From Streptomyces sp. NBC_01750 (lineage in GTDB: Bacteria; Actinomycetota; Actinomycetes; Streptomycetales; Streptomycetaceae): a stretch of 64,000 nt of DNA. Below are positions 17,359-26,567 of this stretch, piece after piece (position 1 is the first letter of the stretch; each line of letters begins with the position of its first letter). The notes beneath the pieces were generated by a model that was given only the letters and a program-made list of their open reading frames with translations, did no database searches and was not told the DNA's origin. The position numbers were made by a program, and so were the translations under genes. The stretch is taken from the NCBI RefSeq assembly GCF_035918095.1, contig NZ_CP109137.1, forward strand, positions 1,862,001-1,926,000. The letters are read 5' to 3'.

Positions 17359-18660
17359 CTACTCCCGGTCAGGGAATGATTCGCGCGAAGGTTGGGGACA
17401 GGCTCTTCGTACGGAGCCGTCCGCCACCGGGGGACGACCCCGGCCATGGTCTCGTCCCTCACTTACCCCGGCCGCCGCCGGGCGGGTTGACCGCCGGGCG
17501 CTCAATCCGGCCGCGACCAGCAAGAGCGTGCCCAGCATGACGAACGGCGCGGCCGTGCCCGCGATGCCCGCGACCAGTCCCGCGGAAGCGGGAGCGGCGA
17601 CCTGGCCGAGGCGGTTTCCGGTCAGCCTCAGGGCGAGTGCGGTTGAGCGCGCCCGGGCCGGGGCGGCCTGGACGACCGTCGTCATCGACAGCGGCTGACC
17701 GACGCCCAGACAGAAGCCGAGGACGGCGAGCATCACGGCGAGCGCCCATACCGGGACGAGCAGCGCAATGCCCGCGCACAGGAGACCACCGAGCAGACAG
17801 GTGACGGTCATCAGCGCCGTACGGCCCAGCAGCCGGATCATCGGCGTCATCACAAGGCGGCAGGCGACGGTCGCGGCCGCGCGCAGGCTGAGCAGCAGAC
17901 CGATGGCGGCGGGGGCGATACCGCGGTGCTCGCCGATCACCGGGAGATAGGCCGTGAGGATGTCGGTGGCCGAGAGCACCGCGAGGCTGATGAAGATCCC
18001 GGCGGGTACGCCGCGGGTGCGCAGAATGCGGTGTACGGGGACCTTGGACCGCGGTGCGCGAGCCTCACGGCCGGTCACGCAATGCTCGATGCGCCAGAGC
18101 GAGGTGAGGGAGACGGCGGCCACGGCCGCCGAGGTGACCAGGGCGAGTGCGCTCGTACGGTCCATGGCGCCATCCTGCTCGGAGACCAGGAACCCGGCGG
18201 CGATCGGTCCGGCCAGCTGGCCGAGCGAGGCGCCGATGGTGAAGTGGCCGAAGTTGCGGTCCTGTTCGTCCGGGGCCGACTGGCGGGCGACGATCGACTG
18301 GGCACCGATGACGAAGCAGAGATGACCGAGGCCCATCACTCCGCTCCAGGCCGCCATCGAGGGAAGTGAGACCGCCGTACCGCTGAGGGCACACCCGCCG
18401 GAGATCAGGACAACACCGATGGGCAGCAGGGGTGCACACCGCCCGTGGTCCGTCCTGCGCCCCAGCGGTACGGCGGCGAACAGGGGAAGCAGCGCGTACA
18501 CGCCCGCGATCACACCGATCGCGCGCTCGTCCGCGCCCAGGGCAAGAGCCCGGTAGGAGACGGCCGGCCGCGCCATCGACACCGCGCCCTGCGCGAAGGC
18601 GAAGGCGATGACGAGGCGCAGCAGCCAGCTCCTGCCGGGCTCCCCAGAAGCGGGCACCAT
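17359..18660 (-). CDS. MFS transporter
   Basis: A 433-residue major facilitator with about 12 helices. The loop 2-3 motif is degenerate (VPLGRRTDHGRCAP). No substrate can be read. The start codon shares one base with the stop of the citrate transporter (TGATG), so the two are translationally coupled and probably one operon. The C-terminal ~45 residues are hydrophilic, basic and low in complexity, and the annotated end may include a non-conserved tail. Confidence 0.85.
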   Translation of the reverse strand: MVPASGEPGRSWLLRLVIAFAFAQGAVSMARPAVSYRALALGADERAIGVIAGVYALLPLFAAVPLGRRTDHGRCAPLLPIGVVLISGGCALSGTAVSLPSMAAWSGVMGLGHLCFVIGAQSIVARQSAPDEQDRNFGHFTIGASLGQLAGPIAAGFLVSEQDGAMDRTSALALVTSAAVAAVSLTSLWRIEHCVTGREARAPRSKVPVHRILRTRGVPAGIFISLAVLSATDILTAYLPVIGEHRGIAPAAIGLLLSLRAAATVACRLVMTPMIRLLGRTALMTVTCLLGGLLCAGIALLVPVWALAVMLAVLGFCLGVGQPLSMTTVVQAAPARARSTALALRLTGNRLGQVAAPASAGLVAGIAGTAAPFVMLGTLLLVAAGLSARRSTRPAAAGVSEGRDHGRGRPPVADGSVRRACPQPSRESFPDRE

Positions 18661-20126
18661 CAGATGATGCCGAAGAGGACGCCGGCACCGAGCACCACCA
18701 GAGAGGTGAGCGCGGCCCACTTGACGGTGAACTTGGTGTGGTCGCCGAACTCGACCTTGGCCATGCCGACGAGCACGTACACGGCGGGGACCAGCGGGCT
18801 CGACATGTGCAGGGCCTGGCCGACCAGCGATGCGCGGGCGATCTCCAGCGAGGAGACACCGTGGGCGGAGCCCGCTTCGGCGAGGACCGGCAGCACACCG
18901 AAGTAGAAGCCGTCGTTCGACATGAAATAGGTCAGCGGGAGGCTCAGCAGACCGGTGACGATGCCCATGTGCGGGCCCATGCCCTCGGGGATGGCGCCGA
19001 CGAGCCAGTCGGCCATGTGCTTGACCATGCCGGTACCGGTGAGGACGCCGGTGAAGACGGCGGCGGCGAAGACCATGCCCGCCACGTTGAGGACGTTCTC
19101 GGCGTGGGCGGCGACCCGGGCCCTCTGGTCGGCCATCTTGGGGAAGTTGACCGTGAGGGCGAGAGCCGCACCGAGGAGGAAGAGCACCGGGATGGGGAGA
19201 GTCTCCATGATCATCGCGGCGAGGAGAGCGACGGTGAGCCCGGCGTTGAACCAGTAGAGCCTGGGGCGGAGGGTGGCGCGGTTCGGGTCGAGTCCCTGGA
19301 AGCCCTCGTCGTTCCCGTGCCTGCCGTCGTTCCCGTCGGCGTCCTTGCCGTCGTTCCCGTCGGCCTTCGCGGGCTCGGCGTCGGCGCCCGTACCGGCGCC
19401 ACCGGTGAGGCTCTTCCTCGTGCCCTTGCCGGCGCCGCCCGAATTGACCAGCACCGTCCCGGTGACGGTCTCGTCGGCGGTCTCGGTCTCGAGCACGTCG
19501 TCGAGGGTGAGCACACCGAGGCGCGTGCGCTCGCGCCGGCCCAGCACATAGGCGAGGACGAAGACGAAGAGCAGTCCGACGCCGAGCGCCGGGATCATCG
19601 GGACGAAGATGTCGGCCGCGTCGACCTTCAGCGCGGTCGCCGCACGGGCGGTGGGACCGCCCCAGGGCAGGGTGTTCATCACGCCGTTCGCCGTGGCGGC
19701 GACACCGGTCATCACGACCAGGCTCATCTTGAGGCGCTTGTAGAGCGGATACATCGCCGAGACGGTGATCATGAAGGTGGTGGAGCCGTCGCCGTCCAGC
19801 GAGACGATGGCGGCTAGCACCGCCGTACCGACCACGATGCGCAGCGGGTCCGCCTTGCAGAAGCGCAGGATGCCGCGGACGATCGGGTCGAAGAGGCCGA
19901 CGTCGATCATGACGCCGAAGTAGACGATCGCGAACATCAGCATGGCCGCGGTGGGGGCGAGATTGCCGACGCCTTCGATGACGTAGTCCCCGAGGTGCGC
20001 GCCCTTTCCGACGAGTACGCAGAAGAGTGCGGGAATGAGGACCAGCGACGCGATCGGCGACATCTTCTTCATCATGATCAGGACCAGAAAGGTCGCAATC
20101 ATGGCAAAGCCGAGGATTGTCAGCAT
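18660..20126 (-). CDS. CitMHS-family metal-citrate transporter
   Basis: A 488-residue transporter that would import citrate complexed with a divalent metal in symport with protons. Helices run through the protein in two halves. The family's DGDGSTTFMITVSAMYPLYK lies in the first half and TYFMSNDGFYFGVLP in the second. The halves are joined by a long hydrophilic loop (about 215-290) rich in Asp, Asn and Gly. ATG with AGGT upstream is chosen over a GTG nine bases earlier. A promoter and an inverted repeat lie upstream. The usual citrate two-component system is not beside it. The MFS gene is coupled downstream. Confidence 0.9.
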   Translation of the reverse strand: MLTILGFAMIATFLVLIMMKKMSPIASLVLIPALFCVLVGKGAHLGDYVIEGVGNLAPTAAMLMFAIVYFGVMIDVGLFDPIVRGILRFCKADPLRIVVGTAVLAAIVSLDGDGSTTFMITVSAMYPLYKRLKMSLVVMTGVAATANGVMNTLPWGGPTARAATALKVDAADIFVPMIPALGVGLLFVFVLAYVLGRRERTRLGVLTLDDVLETETADETVTGTVLVNSGGAGKGTRKSLTGGAGTGADAEPAKADGNDGKDADGNDGRHGNDEGFQGLDPNRATLRPRLYWFNAGLTVALLAAMIMETLPIPVLFLLGAALALTVNFPKMADQRARVAAHAENVLNVAGMVFAAAVFTGVLTGTGMVKHMADWLVGAIPEGMGPHMGIVTGLLSLPLTYFMSNDGFYFGVLPVLAEAGSAHGVSSLEIARASLVGQALHMSSPLVPAVYVLVGMAKVEFGDHTKFTVKWAALTSLVVLGAGVLFGII

Positions 20127-20133
20127 TGGGGAC

Positions 20134-20188
20134 ACCTAACGTTCATCCTTGAACTCCCACCGGAGCGGCGGTTCGGATGACGTTAGGT
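20134..20188. promoter_or_regulatory. long inverted repeat over the citrate transporter promoter
   Basis: ACCTAACGTTCATCC (20134-20148) and GGATGACGTTAGGT (20175-20188) are inverted copies differing by one bulged base, 26 bases apart. One copy covers the proposed -10 box; the other lies at the Shine-Dalgarno. It could be two sites for a dimeric regulator or a hairpin in the leader. Confidence 0.65.
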
Positions 20189-20209
20189 CGCGCCAATCGC
20201 CGTTAACAA
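20180..20209 (-). promoter_or_regulatory. candidate vegetative promoter of the citrate transporter gene
   Basis: On the minus strand TTGTTA (-35) and TAACGT (-10) are 18 bases apart, a fair match to the main sigma factor consensus. The predicted start is about 45 bases before the ATG. Confidence 0.5.
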
Positions 20210-20246
20210 GACGTTGACGCGTGAGCAATACGAGCAAAACCCCAGG

Positions 20247-22508
20247 TCATCGCAGAGGTGATAGTTCGACGGGGAAGCCGTTGAGCACGGCGGTGCCGGA
20301 CAGCGGGTCGAGCCTGGAGCCGTCGAGCAGCTGATTGACATTGACTCCGGGCCGCGAGGCAGCCACCGACATCCGGGTGCCGGGCCGGTCGTGCCCCCAG
20401 CCGTGCGGCAGGCTCACCACTCCGGTCCGTACCGTGTCGGTGATCTCCACCGGGGCCTCGACCTCTCCTCCGTCCGCCTTGATACGGACCGGGGCGCCGC
20501 CCTCGAGTCCCAGCCGGGCCGCGTCGGTGGGGTGGATCTGGAGGGTGCAGCGGTTGGAGCCGCCGTTGAGCGTGGCGACATTGTGCATCCAGCTGTTGTT
20601 GGAGCGCAGATGGCGGCGGCCGACCAGGACGAGTGTGCCGGGCCGCTCGTCCAGGGCGCGCCGCAGCCGCGGCAGATCGGCGGCGATGGGCTCGGGCAGC
20701 AGCTCGACGCGTCCGCTGCGGGTCTTGAGGATCTGCGGGAGGCGGGGCTGCAGCGGGCCGAGGTCGACGCCGTGCGGGTTCTGGAGGAGATCCTCGAGGA
20801 CGAGGTCGTACGGCCCCATGCGCAGCATCATGTCCAGGCGCCGCTCGGGTCCGGTGCTGCCGTAGAGCTGACGGGCCAGAGCCCCGGGGTCTTCGCCGTG
20901 GAGCGGGGAGTACGGGTCGGCGACGGCCTTGGTGAGCGAACTCTCGATGACCATGTCGTCCACGGCGGACGGGTGGGCGCCGTGCATGCCGGCCACGGCG
21001 AGCACCAGCCGGGCCTGGATCTCGCACTCGCCGAGCCTGCCCTCCTCCAGAGGGACGACCGCCGGGCTGTAGCGCGCCTGGTTGCGTACGGCGAAGTTGT
21101 TGAAGGAGAAGTCGAAGTGCGCGCTCTGGGAGGGCGGTGGCGGGGGCAGCACCACATCCGCGTGCCGGGACGTCTCATTGAGATACGGGTCGACGCTGAC
21201 CATGAAGTCGAGTCCGCCCAGCGCGCGGTCGAGGCGGTCGCCGTCGGGGGCGGAGAGCACCGGGTTGGCGGCGATGGAGATGACAGCGCGGATCCGGCCG
21301 TCGCCGGGGGTGTCGATCTCCTCGGCGAGGGCCGCCATCGGCAGTTCGCCCTTGGCCTCGGGGTGGCCGCTGACCCTGCTGGCCCAGCGGCCGAGCGTAA
21401 AGCCCTTGCCGGGGGCGGCGGGGCGGGGCGCCCGGTCGGTGGCGGCGAGCGGGAAGAGCGCGCCGCCGGGGCGGTCGAGGTTTCCGGTCAGCACATTGAG
21501 TACGTCGACCAGCCAGTTGGCGAGGGTTCCGAACTCGACGGTGCTGCTGCCGACGCGGCCGTATACGGCGGCGGTGGGTGCGGCGGCGAGCTCGCGGGCG
21601 ATCGTACGGATCTCCTCCGCGTCCATGTCGCAAGCGGCGGCGACGGCTTCCGGCGTGAACTCCCCTATGGCTTCCCGGAGTTCGTCGACGCCTTCGATCT
21701 GCGCCGCCAGCGTTCCGAGATCGGTGAGCTTCTCCTCGAAGAGGACCTGGGCGAGGGCGGCGAGCAGCAGGGCGTCCGCTCCGGGCCGGATCGGGACGTG
21801 CCGGTCGGCGAGCTGAGCGGTGCGGGTACGGCGCGGGTCGACGACGGTCAGCGTGCCGCCGCGCTTGCGGAGCGCCTTGAGCTTGCCCGGGAAGTCGGCC
21901 GCGGTGCAGAGGCTGCCGTTGGAGTCGAAGGGGTTGGCGCCGAGGAGCAGCAGATGGTCGGTGCGGTCCAGGTCCGGGACGGGGATGGCGATGGCGTTGC
22001 CGAAGAGCAGTCCGCTGGAGACATGCTTGGGCATCTGGTCCAGGGTGCTGGCGGTGAAGAGATTGCGGGTGCGCAGCAGAGAGAGCAGTACGGGGGGATA
22101 GAGGGCGCCGGCCATGGTGTGGACGTTCGGGTTGCCGAGGACGACGCCCACGGCGTTCGGCCCGTGTTCCTCGACCAGCGGCCTGATGCGGGCCGCGACC
22201 TCGTCGAACGCCTCCTCCCAGCTCGCCTCCCTCAGCTCGCCGTCCCTGCGCACGAGGGGGGTGCGCAGCCGGTCGGGGTCGCCGTCGAGCTCCCCGAAGG
22301 ACGCGCCCTTGGGGCAGATGAAGCCGTGGCTGAATACGTCGTCGCGGTCGCCGCGGGCACCGGTGACACGGGTGCCCTCGATGGTGAGGGTCAGCCCGCA
22401 GGTGGCTTCGCAGAGCGGACAGACGCGCAGCGCGGTGCGGGCCGCCTCGGGCGGCACGGCGGGCGCGCCGTCCGTCGGTGCGGTCTGGGCGGCTTTGGTG
22501 CGGGACAT
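20247..22508 (-). CDS. molybdopterin-dependent oxidoreductase with [4Fe-4S] cluster
   Basis: A 753-residue protein of the DMSO reductase superfamily (formate dehydrogenase/nitrate reductase type). The N-terminal cluster ligands are Cys30-x2-Cys33-x3-Cys37-x27-Cys65. The pterin-binding core follows, with ANPFDSNGSL, VDPRRTRTA and HVPIRPGADALL. The C-terminal molydopterin-binding barrel contains HPTDAARLGLEGG and SLPHGWGH. No twin-arginine signal was seen, so it should be cytoplasmic. The ATG giving MSRTKAAQ is chosen. No electron-transfer subunit is beside it. Its substrate cannot be read. A sharp palindrome just upstream suggests TetR control. Confidence 0.9.
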   Translation of the reverse strand: MSRTKAAQTAPTDGAPAVPPEAARTALRVCPLCEATCGLTLTIEGTRVTGARGDRDDVFSHGFICPKGASFGELDGDPDRLRTPLVRRDGELREASWEEAFDEVAARIRPLVEEHGPNAVGVVLGNPNVHTMAGALYPPVLLSLLRTRNLFTASTLDQMPKHVSSGLLFGNAIAIPVPDLDRTDHLLLLGANPFDSNGSLCTAADFPGKLKALRKRGGTLTVVDPRRTRTAQLADRHVPIRPGADALLLAALAQVLFEEKLTDLGTLAAQIEGVDELREAIGEFTPEAVAAACDMDAEEIRTIARELAAAPTAAVYGRVGSSTVEFGTLANWLVDVLNVLTGNLDRPGGALFPLAATDRAPRPAAPGKGFTLGRWASRVSGHPEAKGELPMAALAEEIDTPGDGRIRAVISIAANPVLSAPDGDRLDRALGGLDFMVSVDPYLNETSRHADVVLPPPPPSQSAHFDFSFNNFAVRNQARYSPAVVPLEEGRLGECEIQARLVLAVAGMHGAHPSAVDDMVIESSLTKAVADPYSPLHGEDPGALARQLYGSTGPERRLDMMLRMGPYDLVLEDLLQNPHGVDLGPLQPRLPQILKTRSGRVELLPEPIAADLPRLRRALDERPGTLVLVGRRHLRSNNSWMHNVATLNGGSNRCTLQIHPTDAARLGLEGGAPVRIKADGGEVEAPVEITDTVRTGVVSLPHGWGHDRPGTRMSVAASRPGVNVNQLLDGSRLDPLSGTAVLNGFPVELSPLR

Positions 22509-22552
22509 GGGCCCTCCCCGGGGCGGCGGCGGTGGCGCGCGGTTCACTCCGA

Positions 22553-22570
22553 GCATACCGACCGGTATGC
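22553..22570. promoter_or_regulatory. palindromic operator before the molybdopterin oxidoreductase gene
   Basis: GCATACCGACCGGTATGC has perfect 8-base arms around an AC centre, 45 bases before the start. The form is typical of TetR/AcrR-family operators in actinomycetes. Which regulator binds it is not known; the nearest TetR gene is at 23.4-24.1 kb. Confidence 0.68.
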
Positions 22571-22727
22571 ACGGAGGGGAGGGGTGCAAGCCGTCTTCCC
22601 GAAACCGGGGCCGGGGCGCACGGGGGACCTGCCCACATTTCGGTAAGGGGCAGGGTCCTCCCAGCGGCCACGCCCAGGGCCGGTGCCGGCGCGGAACAGC
22701 CTCCGGCCCCGGACAAGGTACTTCTGG

Positions 22728-23201
22728 CTATCCGAACTGGCCGGGCTGGTAGTCGCCGGCGGGCTGCCGGATGATGACGTTCAGCCGGTTGAAGGCGTTG
22801 ATGACGGCGATCAGGGACACCAGGGCGGTGAGCTGCTCGTCGTCGTAGTGCTTGGCGGCATTCGCCCAGACTTCGTCCGTGACACCACGGGCCGCGTCCG
22901 CGATGCGGGTGCCCTGCTCCGCCAGCTCCAGCGCAGCGCGCTCGGCATCGGTGAAGACCGTGGCCTCCCGCCACGCCGCGACCAGGTTGAGGCGCACCGA
23001 CGTCTCACCGGCGGCCACGGCTTCCTTGGTGTGCATGTCGGTGCAGAATCCGCACCCGTTGATCTGACTCGCGCGGATCTTCACCAACTCCTGCGTCACG
23101 GTCGGCAGTGGCGAGGCCGAGACCACCTGGCCCGCCGAGATGATGTGCTTCAGGACCTTGCCTGCGGTCGGGCTGCCGAAGACGTTCAAACGGGCATCCA
23201 T
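22728..23201 (-). CDS. AhpD-like carboxymuconolactone decarboxylase family protein
   Basis: A 157-residue protein with the AhpD-type redox motif CGFC in INGCGFCTDMHTKEA, plus an upstream Glu in TVTQELVKIRASQ. Such proteins are peroxidase or disulfide reductase partners. The second half carries the usual FTDAERAALELAE helix. Single gene, start at a good ATG. Direct repeats ATGTGAC at 23261 and 23276, 15 bases apart, lie in its promoter region and may be a regulator site. Confidence 0.9.
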   Translation of the reverse strand: MDARLNVFGSPTAGKVLKHIISAGQVVSASPLPTVTQELVKIRASQINGCGFCTDMHTKEAVAAGETSVRLNLVAAWREATVFTDAERAALELAEQGTRIADAARGVTDEVWANAAKHYDDEQLTALVSLIAVINAFNRLNVIIRQPAGDYQPGQFG

Positions 23202-23447
23202 GGTGTGCTCCTCTGCCGTTGTCGGTGGCTACACACCCAGGACGGAAACGCCTCGGCACTATGTGACATGAACGAATGTGACGTGCGTCTCCACTGCCCC
23301 CGCGCCGCGGGAGCGACCATCGATGACGAAGTTCAGGACCGCTGCCGCGTCGCCGCCCCCGCGCACAACGGTCGCAGTCGTCTCGCGGCTCGGCTCCCCA
23401 TCGCGGGAATCCTCTTCCGGTCCGCCCGGTGATCCGGGCGAAACGGC

Positions 23448-24077
23448 CTAGTCGAGAACCCGTGCGAGATACGCGCGCAACAGCTCCCGCGTCTCCGCGA
23501 CGATCTCCTCGTCCCCCGCCGGGTCCACGCGGAAGGCGAGTTGCAACAGCGCGTCCGCCGCCTCGACGGAGACCAGGGCCGCCCGGCGCAGCTCGTCGTC
23601 GGCACCGCGGCCCAGATGGCCGGCGAGCAGCTCGGCAAGACGGTCCGCCACCTGGTGGTTCGCCCCGGTCGCGGGCGTGCCGACGGGGATCTGGTAGCCG
23701 AAGTCGATCAGTGCGAAACCGGGGACGGTCCGCTTCATCTCCAGATACTCGTCGAGTACGACATCGAGGACACCGCGCCAGTCGGCCGACGGGAGCGAGG
23801 CGAGACGGCCGCCGATGCGCTCGGTGTAGCTGTCCAGATTGCGGTGGGCGAGGGCGTCGGCGAGGGCGCGTTTATTGCCGAAGAAACGGTAGACGGAACC
23901 GATGGGGACCCCGGCCCTGACGGCCACCGCGCGGGTGGAGAGCTCCTCGTAGCCGGTCTCGTCGAGGAGTTCGGCACAGGCGTCCAGTATCCGGGCGAGC
24001 CGATCGGCGCTGCGCTGCTGCACGGGCGTACGGCGGAGATGCGGGGCAGGGCGGGCTGGGGACACGCCGTCCATCAT
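23448..24077 (-). CDS. TetR-family regulator divergent from hmgA
   Basis: A 209-residue TetR protein. The helix-turn-helix is STRAVAVRAGVPIGSVYRFF. The C-terminal part has YLEMKRTVPGFALIDFG, seen in a common actinomycete TetR subgroup. The internal ATG pair (MMDGVSPARP) is chosen because GGGAGCAGGG precedes it; an upstream ATG at 24128 lies inside an inverted repeat and has no clear Shine-Dalgarno. Its position makes it a candidate regulator of homogentisate degradation and of itself. Confidence 0.87.
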   Translation of the reverse strand: MMDGVSPARPAPHLRRTPVQQRSADRLARILDACAELLDETGYEELSTRAVAVRAGVPIGSVYRFFGNKRALADALAHRNLDSYTERIGGRLASLPSADWRGVLDVVLDEYLEMKRTVPGFALIDFGYQIPVGTPATGANHQVADRLAELLAGHLGRGADDELRRAALVSVEAADALLQLAFRVDPAGDEEIVAETRELLRAYLARVLD

Positions 24078-24110
24078 GCCGCCCTGCTCCCGTTGACGGG
24101 GCAGGCCTGC

Positions 24111-24134
24111 AATCCTACGGTTGTGCATAGGAAT
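24111..24134. promoter_or_regulatory. inverted repeat in the tetR-hmgA gap
   Basis: AATCCTA and TAGGAAT form an inverted pair (six of seven bases match) with a 10-base centre. It sits about 35 bases from one start and 24 from the other, a good place for a shared operator. Confidence 0.5.
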
Positions 24135-24157
24135 CCTTCAGCACCGGGGAGCGGACG

Positions 24158-25510
24158 ATGAGCGGCATCGAGCAGGCACGGAAGACGGCCGAGGGTCTTG
24201 GCCACTCCCCCGGCTTCGGCAATGAACACACTTCCGAGGCTGTGCCCGGCGCGCTGCCGCACGGACGCAATTCGCCGCAGCGCGCGCCGCTGGGGCTCTA
24301 CGCGGAGCAGCTGAGCGGTTCGGCGTTCACCGAGCCGCGCTCCCACAACCGCCGCTCATGGCTGTACCGGATCCGCCCGTCGGCGGCGCATCCGCCGTTC
24401 GTACGCATCGACAACGGCCGGCTCCGCAGCGCGCCCTTCACCGAGTCCGTGCCCGACCCGAACCGGCTGCGCTGGAACCCGCTGCCGGAGCCCGCGCCGG
24501 GTACGGACTGGCTGGCCGGTCTGTGGACGCTCGGCGGCAACGGCGACGCGACCCAGCGCACCGGCATGGCCGTGCACCTCTACCACGCCAACTCCGCCAT
24601 GACGGACCGGGTGTTCAGCGACGCGGACGGTGAGCTGTTGATCGTCCCCGAGCGGGGTGGACTGCTGCTCCGCACGGAGCTCGGACTGCTCGCCGCCCGG
24701 CCCGGCGAGGTCGCGCTGATTCCGCGCGGGGTCCGCTTCCGGGTGGAGCTCCTGGACGAGAGCGCGCGCGGATATGTCTGCGAGAACTACGGGCAGCCGT
24801 TCCAGCTGCCGGATCTGGGGCCGATCGGCGCGAACGGGCTGGCCAACGCCCGCGACTTCCTCGCGCCGGTGGCGGCGTACGAGGAGGTGGAGCAGCCGGT
24901 GGAGGTGGTCAACAAGTTCTGCGGGAACCTCTGGGCAGCGACGTACGACCACTCGCCGCTCGATGTCGTCGCCTGGCACGGCAACCATGTCCCGTACGTC
25001 TACGATCTGCGGCGCTTCAATGTGCTCGGCACCATCAGCTACGACCACCCGGATCCGTCGATCTTCACCGTGCTGACGTCTCCTTCGGACACGCCTGGGC
25101 TCGCAGGCGTCGACTTCGTGGTCTTCGCGCCGCGCTGGCTGGTCGGCGAGGACACCTTCCGGCCGCCGTACTTCCACCGCAATGTGATGAGCGAGTACAT
25201 GGGACTCATCGAGGGCGCGTACGACGCCAAGGCTGAGGGCTTTGTTCCGGGCGGCGGGTCGCTCCACAACATGATGTCCGCGCACGGGCCGGATCGTGAG
25301 ACCTTCGACCGGGCCAGCGCTGCCGACCTGAAGCCGCAGAAGATCGACGACGGGCTTGCGTTCATGTTCGAGACGCGGTGGCCGGTGACGGCAACCGGAC
25401 AAGCGATGAGCGCGGGGCATCTGCAGGAGGGGTACGACAACGTGTGGCAGGGTCTCCAGCGCCACTGGGGGTCTGGGGGATACTCCCCCGGAAACCACGG
25501 CCGGTCCTAA
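24158..25510 (+). CDS. hmgA: homogentisate 1,2-dioxygenase
   Basis: A 450-residue non-haem iron enzyme that opens the ring of homogentisate to maleylacetoacetate in tyrosine and phenylalanine breakdown. The N-terminal [20 protein letters not shown] is diagnostic. The iron ligands appear in [16 protein letters not shown] (His and Glu) and [15 protein letters not shown] (His). Length is normal. GGGAGCGG precedes the ATG. The last ~15 residues ([13 protein letters not shown]) derive from a GC-rich repeat and are not part of the conserved enzyme. Maleylacetoacetate isomerase and fumarylacetoacetase are not in the window. Confidence 0.97.
   Translation: MSGIEQARKTAEGLGHSPGFGNEHTSEAVPGALPHGRNSPQRAPLGLYAEQLSGSAFTEPRSHNRRSWLYRIRPSAAHPPFVRIDNGRLRSAPFTESVPDPNRLRWNPLPEPAPGTDWLAGLWTLGGNGDATQRTGMAVHLYHANSAMTDRVFSDADGELLIVPERGGLLLRTELGLLAARPGEVALIPRGVRFRVELLDESARGYVCENYGQPFQLPDLGPIGANGLANARDFLAPVAAYEEVEQPVEVVNKFCGNLWAATYDHSPLDVVAWHGNHVPYVYDLRRFNVLGTISYDHPDPSIFTVLTSPSDTPGLAGVDFVVFAPRWLVGEDTFRPPYFHRNVMSEYMGLIEGAYDAKAEGFVPGGGSLHNMMSAHGPDRETFDRASAADLKPQKIDDGLAFMFETRWPVTATGQAMSAGHLQEGYDNVWQGLQRHWGSGGYSPGNHGRS
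25465..25491. repeat. small palindromic repeat at the 3' end of hmgA
   Basis: CTGGGGGTCTGGGGGATACT followed by CCCCCGG forms a short hairpin-like element. It resembles dispersed repeats in Streptomyces (from memory) and encodes the atypical end of HmgA. Confidence 0.55.
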
Positions 25511-25522
25511 TACGGAGTCCCT

Positions 25523-26275
25523 GTGACCTCCTCCTTCGCCCCTGACTCGCTGGTCCTGAACCGCAAGCTGCCGCTGTGGTACCAGGTCTCGCAGTCGCTG
25601 CGTGCCTCGATACTCGGCCGAACGCCCGAGGCGTCACTGCGGCTGCCCACCGAGGAGCAGCTCGCCGCGCACTACGGCGTCAGCGTGCTGACCATGCGCC
25701 AGGCCCTCAAGGAGCTGGAGGAGGAGGGGCTGATCAGCAGGCACCGGCGGCGCGGCACCTTCATCGAACCGGGGGCGTGGCGGGGTGCGCCGAGGCGGCT
25801 GCTGGGCTCGATCGACGCGATCGTGGCCCAGCAGTCGGGCGAGCGGACGACGATTCTGGGGCACGGGCCGGAGCCGGTGCCGGGCGAGCTCGTGGAGTAC
25901 TTCCCCAAGACGCCGGAGGTCATGCTGTACAAGCGGCTGCGCTGCGACGGGGAGAGCGGTGAGCCGACGAACTGGGCGGAGAACGCGGTCCGTCCGGATG
26001 TGGCGGCGGGGCTCGACCTCGCGGACCTGGAGCGCTGGCCGATGACGAAGGTGCTGCGGGATGTGCTGGGCGTGCGGATCAGCAGGATCACGGACACGGT
26101 GGAGGCGCGGCTGGCGGATCCGCCGACGGCGGAGCTGTTGAAGGTCCCGTTGCTGAGCCCGATCCTGCACTACACCGGGGTGACGTACGACGAGGGCGGG
26201 CGAGTGGTGGATGTGGCGCGGATCCGGTACCGCGGCGACAGATTCTCGTTCTCGGTGACGGTGGACGCGGACTGA
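25523..26275 (+). CDS. GntR-family regulator with UTRA domain
   Basis: A 250-residue regulator of the HutC subfamily. The winged helix is at residues 20-85, with LPTEEQLAAHYGVSVLTMRQ. The UTRA ligand-binding domain follows from about 100 to 245, ending HYTGVTYDEGGRVVDVARIRYRG. GTG start with CGGAG just upstream, 12 bases after hmgA, so it may be co-transcribed with it and respond to an aromatic or amino-acid metabolite. That link is inference from position only. Confidence 0.88.
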   Translation: MTSSFAPDSLVLNRKLPLWYQVSQSLRASILGRTPEASLRLPTEEQLAAHYGVSVLTMRQALKELEEEGLISRHRRRGTFIEPGAWRGAPRRLLGSIDAIVAQQSGERTTILGHGPEPVPGELVEYFPKTPEVMLYKRLRCDGESGEPTNWAENAVRPDVAAGLDLADLERWPMTKVLRDVLGVRISRITDTVEARLADPPTAELLKVPLLSPILHYTGVTYDEGGRVVDVARIRYRGDRFSFSVTVDAD

Positions 26276-26567
26276 TCTCTCGGGGCTCGGTCGGTGCGGG
26301 GCGCCCCGGGTGCGAGGTCTCGGGGTGCGGGTCTTTGGTCCCTGGGGGCGGCCCGGTCGCCGGGCACGGGTGCGGGACTCCGGGCGGGCCCGGTCGCCGT
26401 GGCGCGGGTGCGGGCCGCTCCGGGACTCGTGTCCTGGACTGCTTTCCTCACCGCGCTTCGCGCGACTTGCGACGCTTTACGTCCAGAACACGACCCCTGC
26501 GCGTCCCCCGTGGGCGCGACTACCATTCCCCGCGGTACGGGCCCATGGTGAGGGGGAGGATGTCCGC

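Noticed and set aside
20391..22646. 750-codon open frame opposite the molybdopterin oxidoreductase
   Set aside because: Shadow frame with no domain. The minus strand carries all cluster and cofactor motifs.
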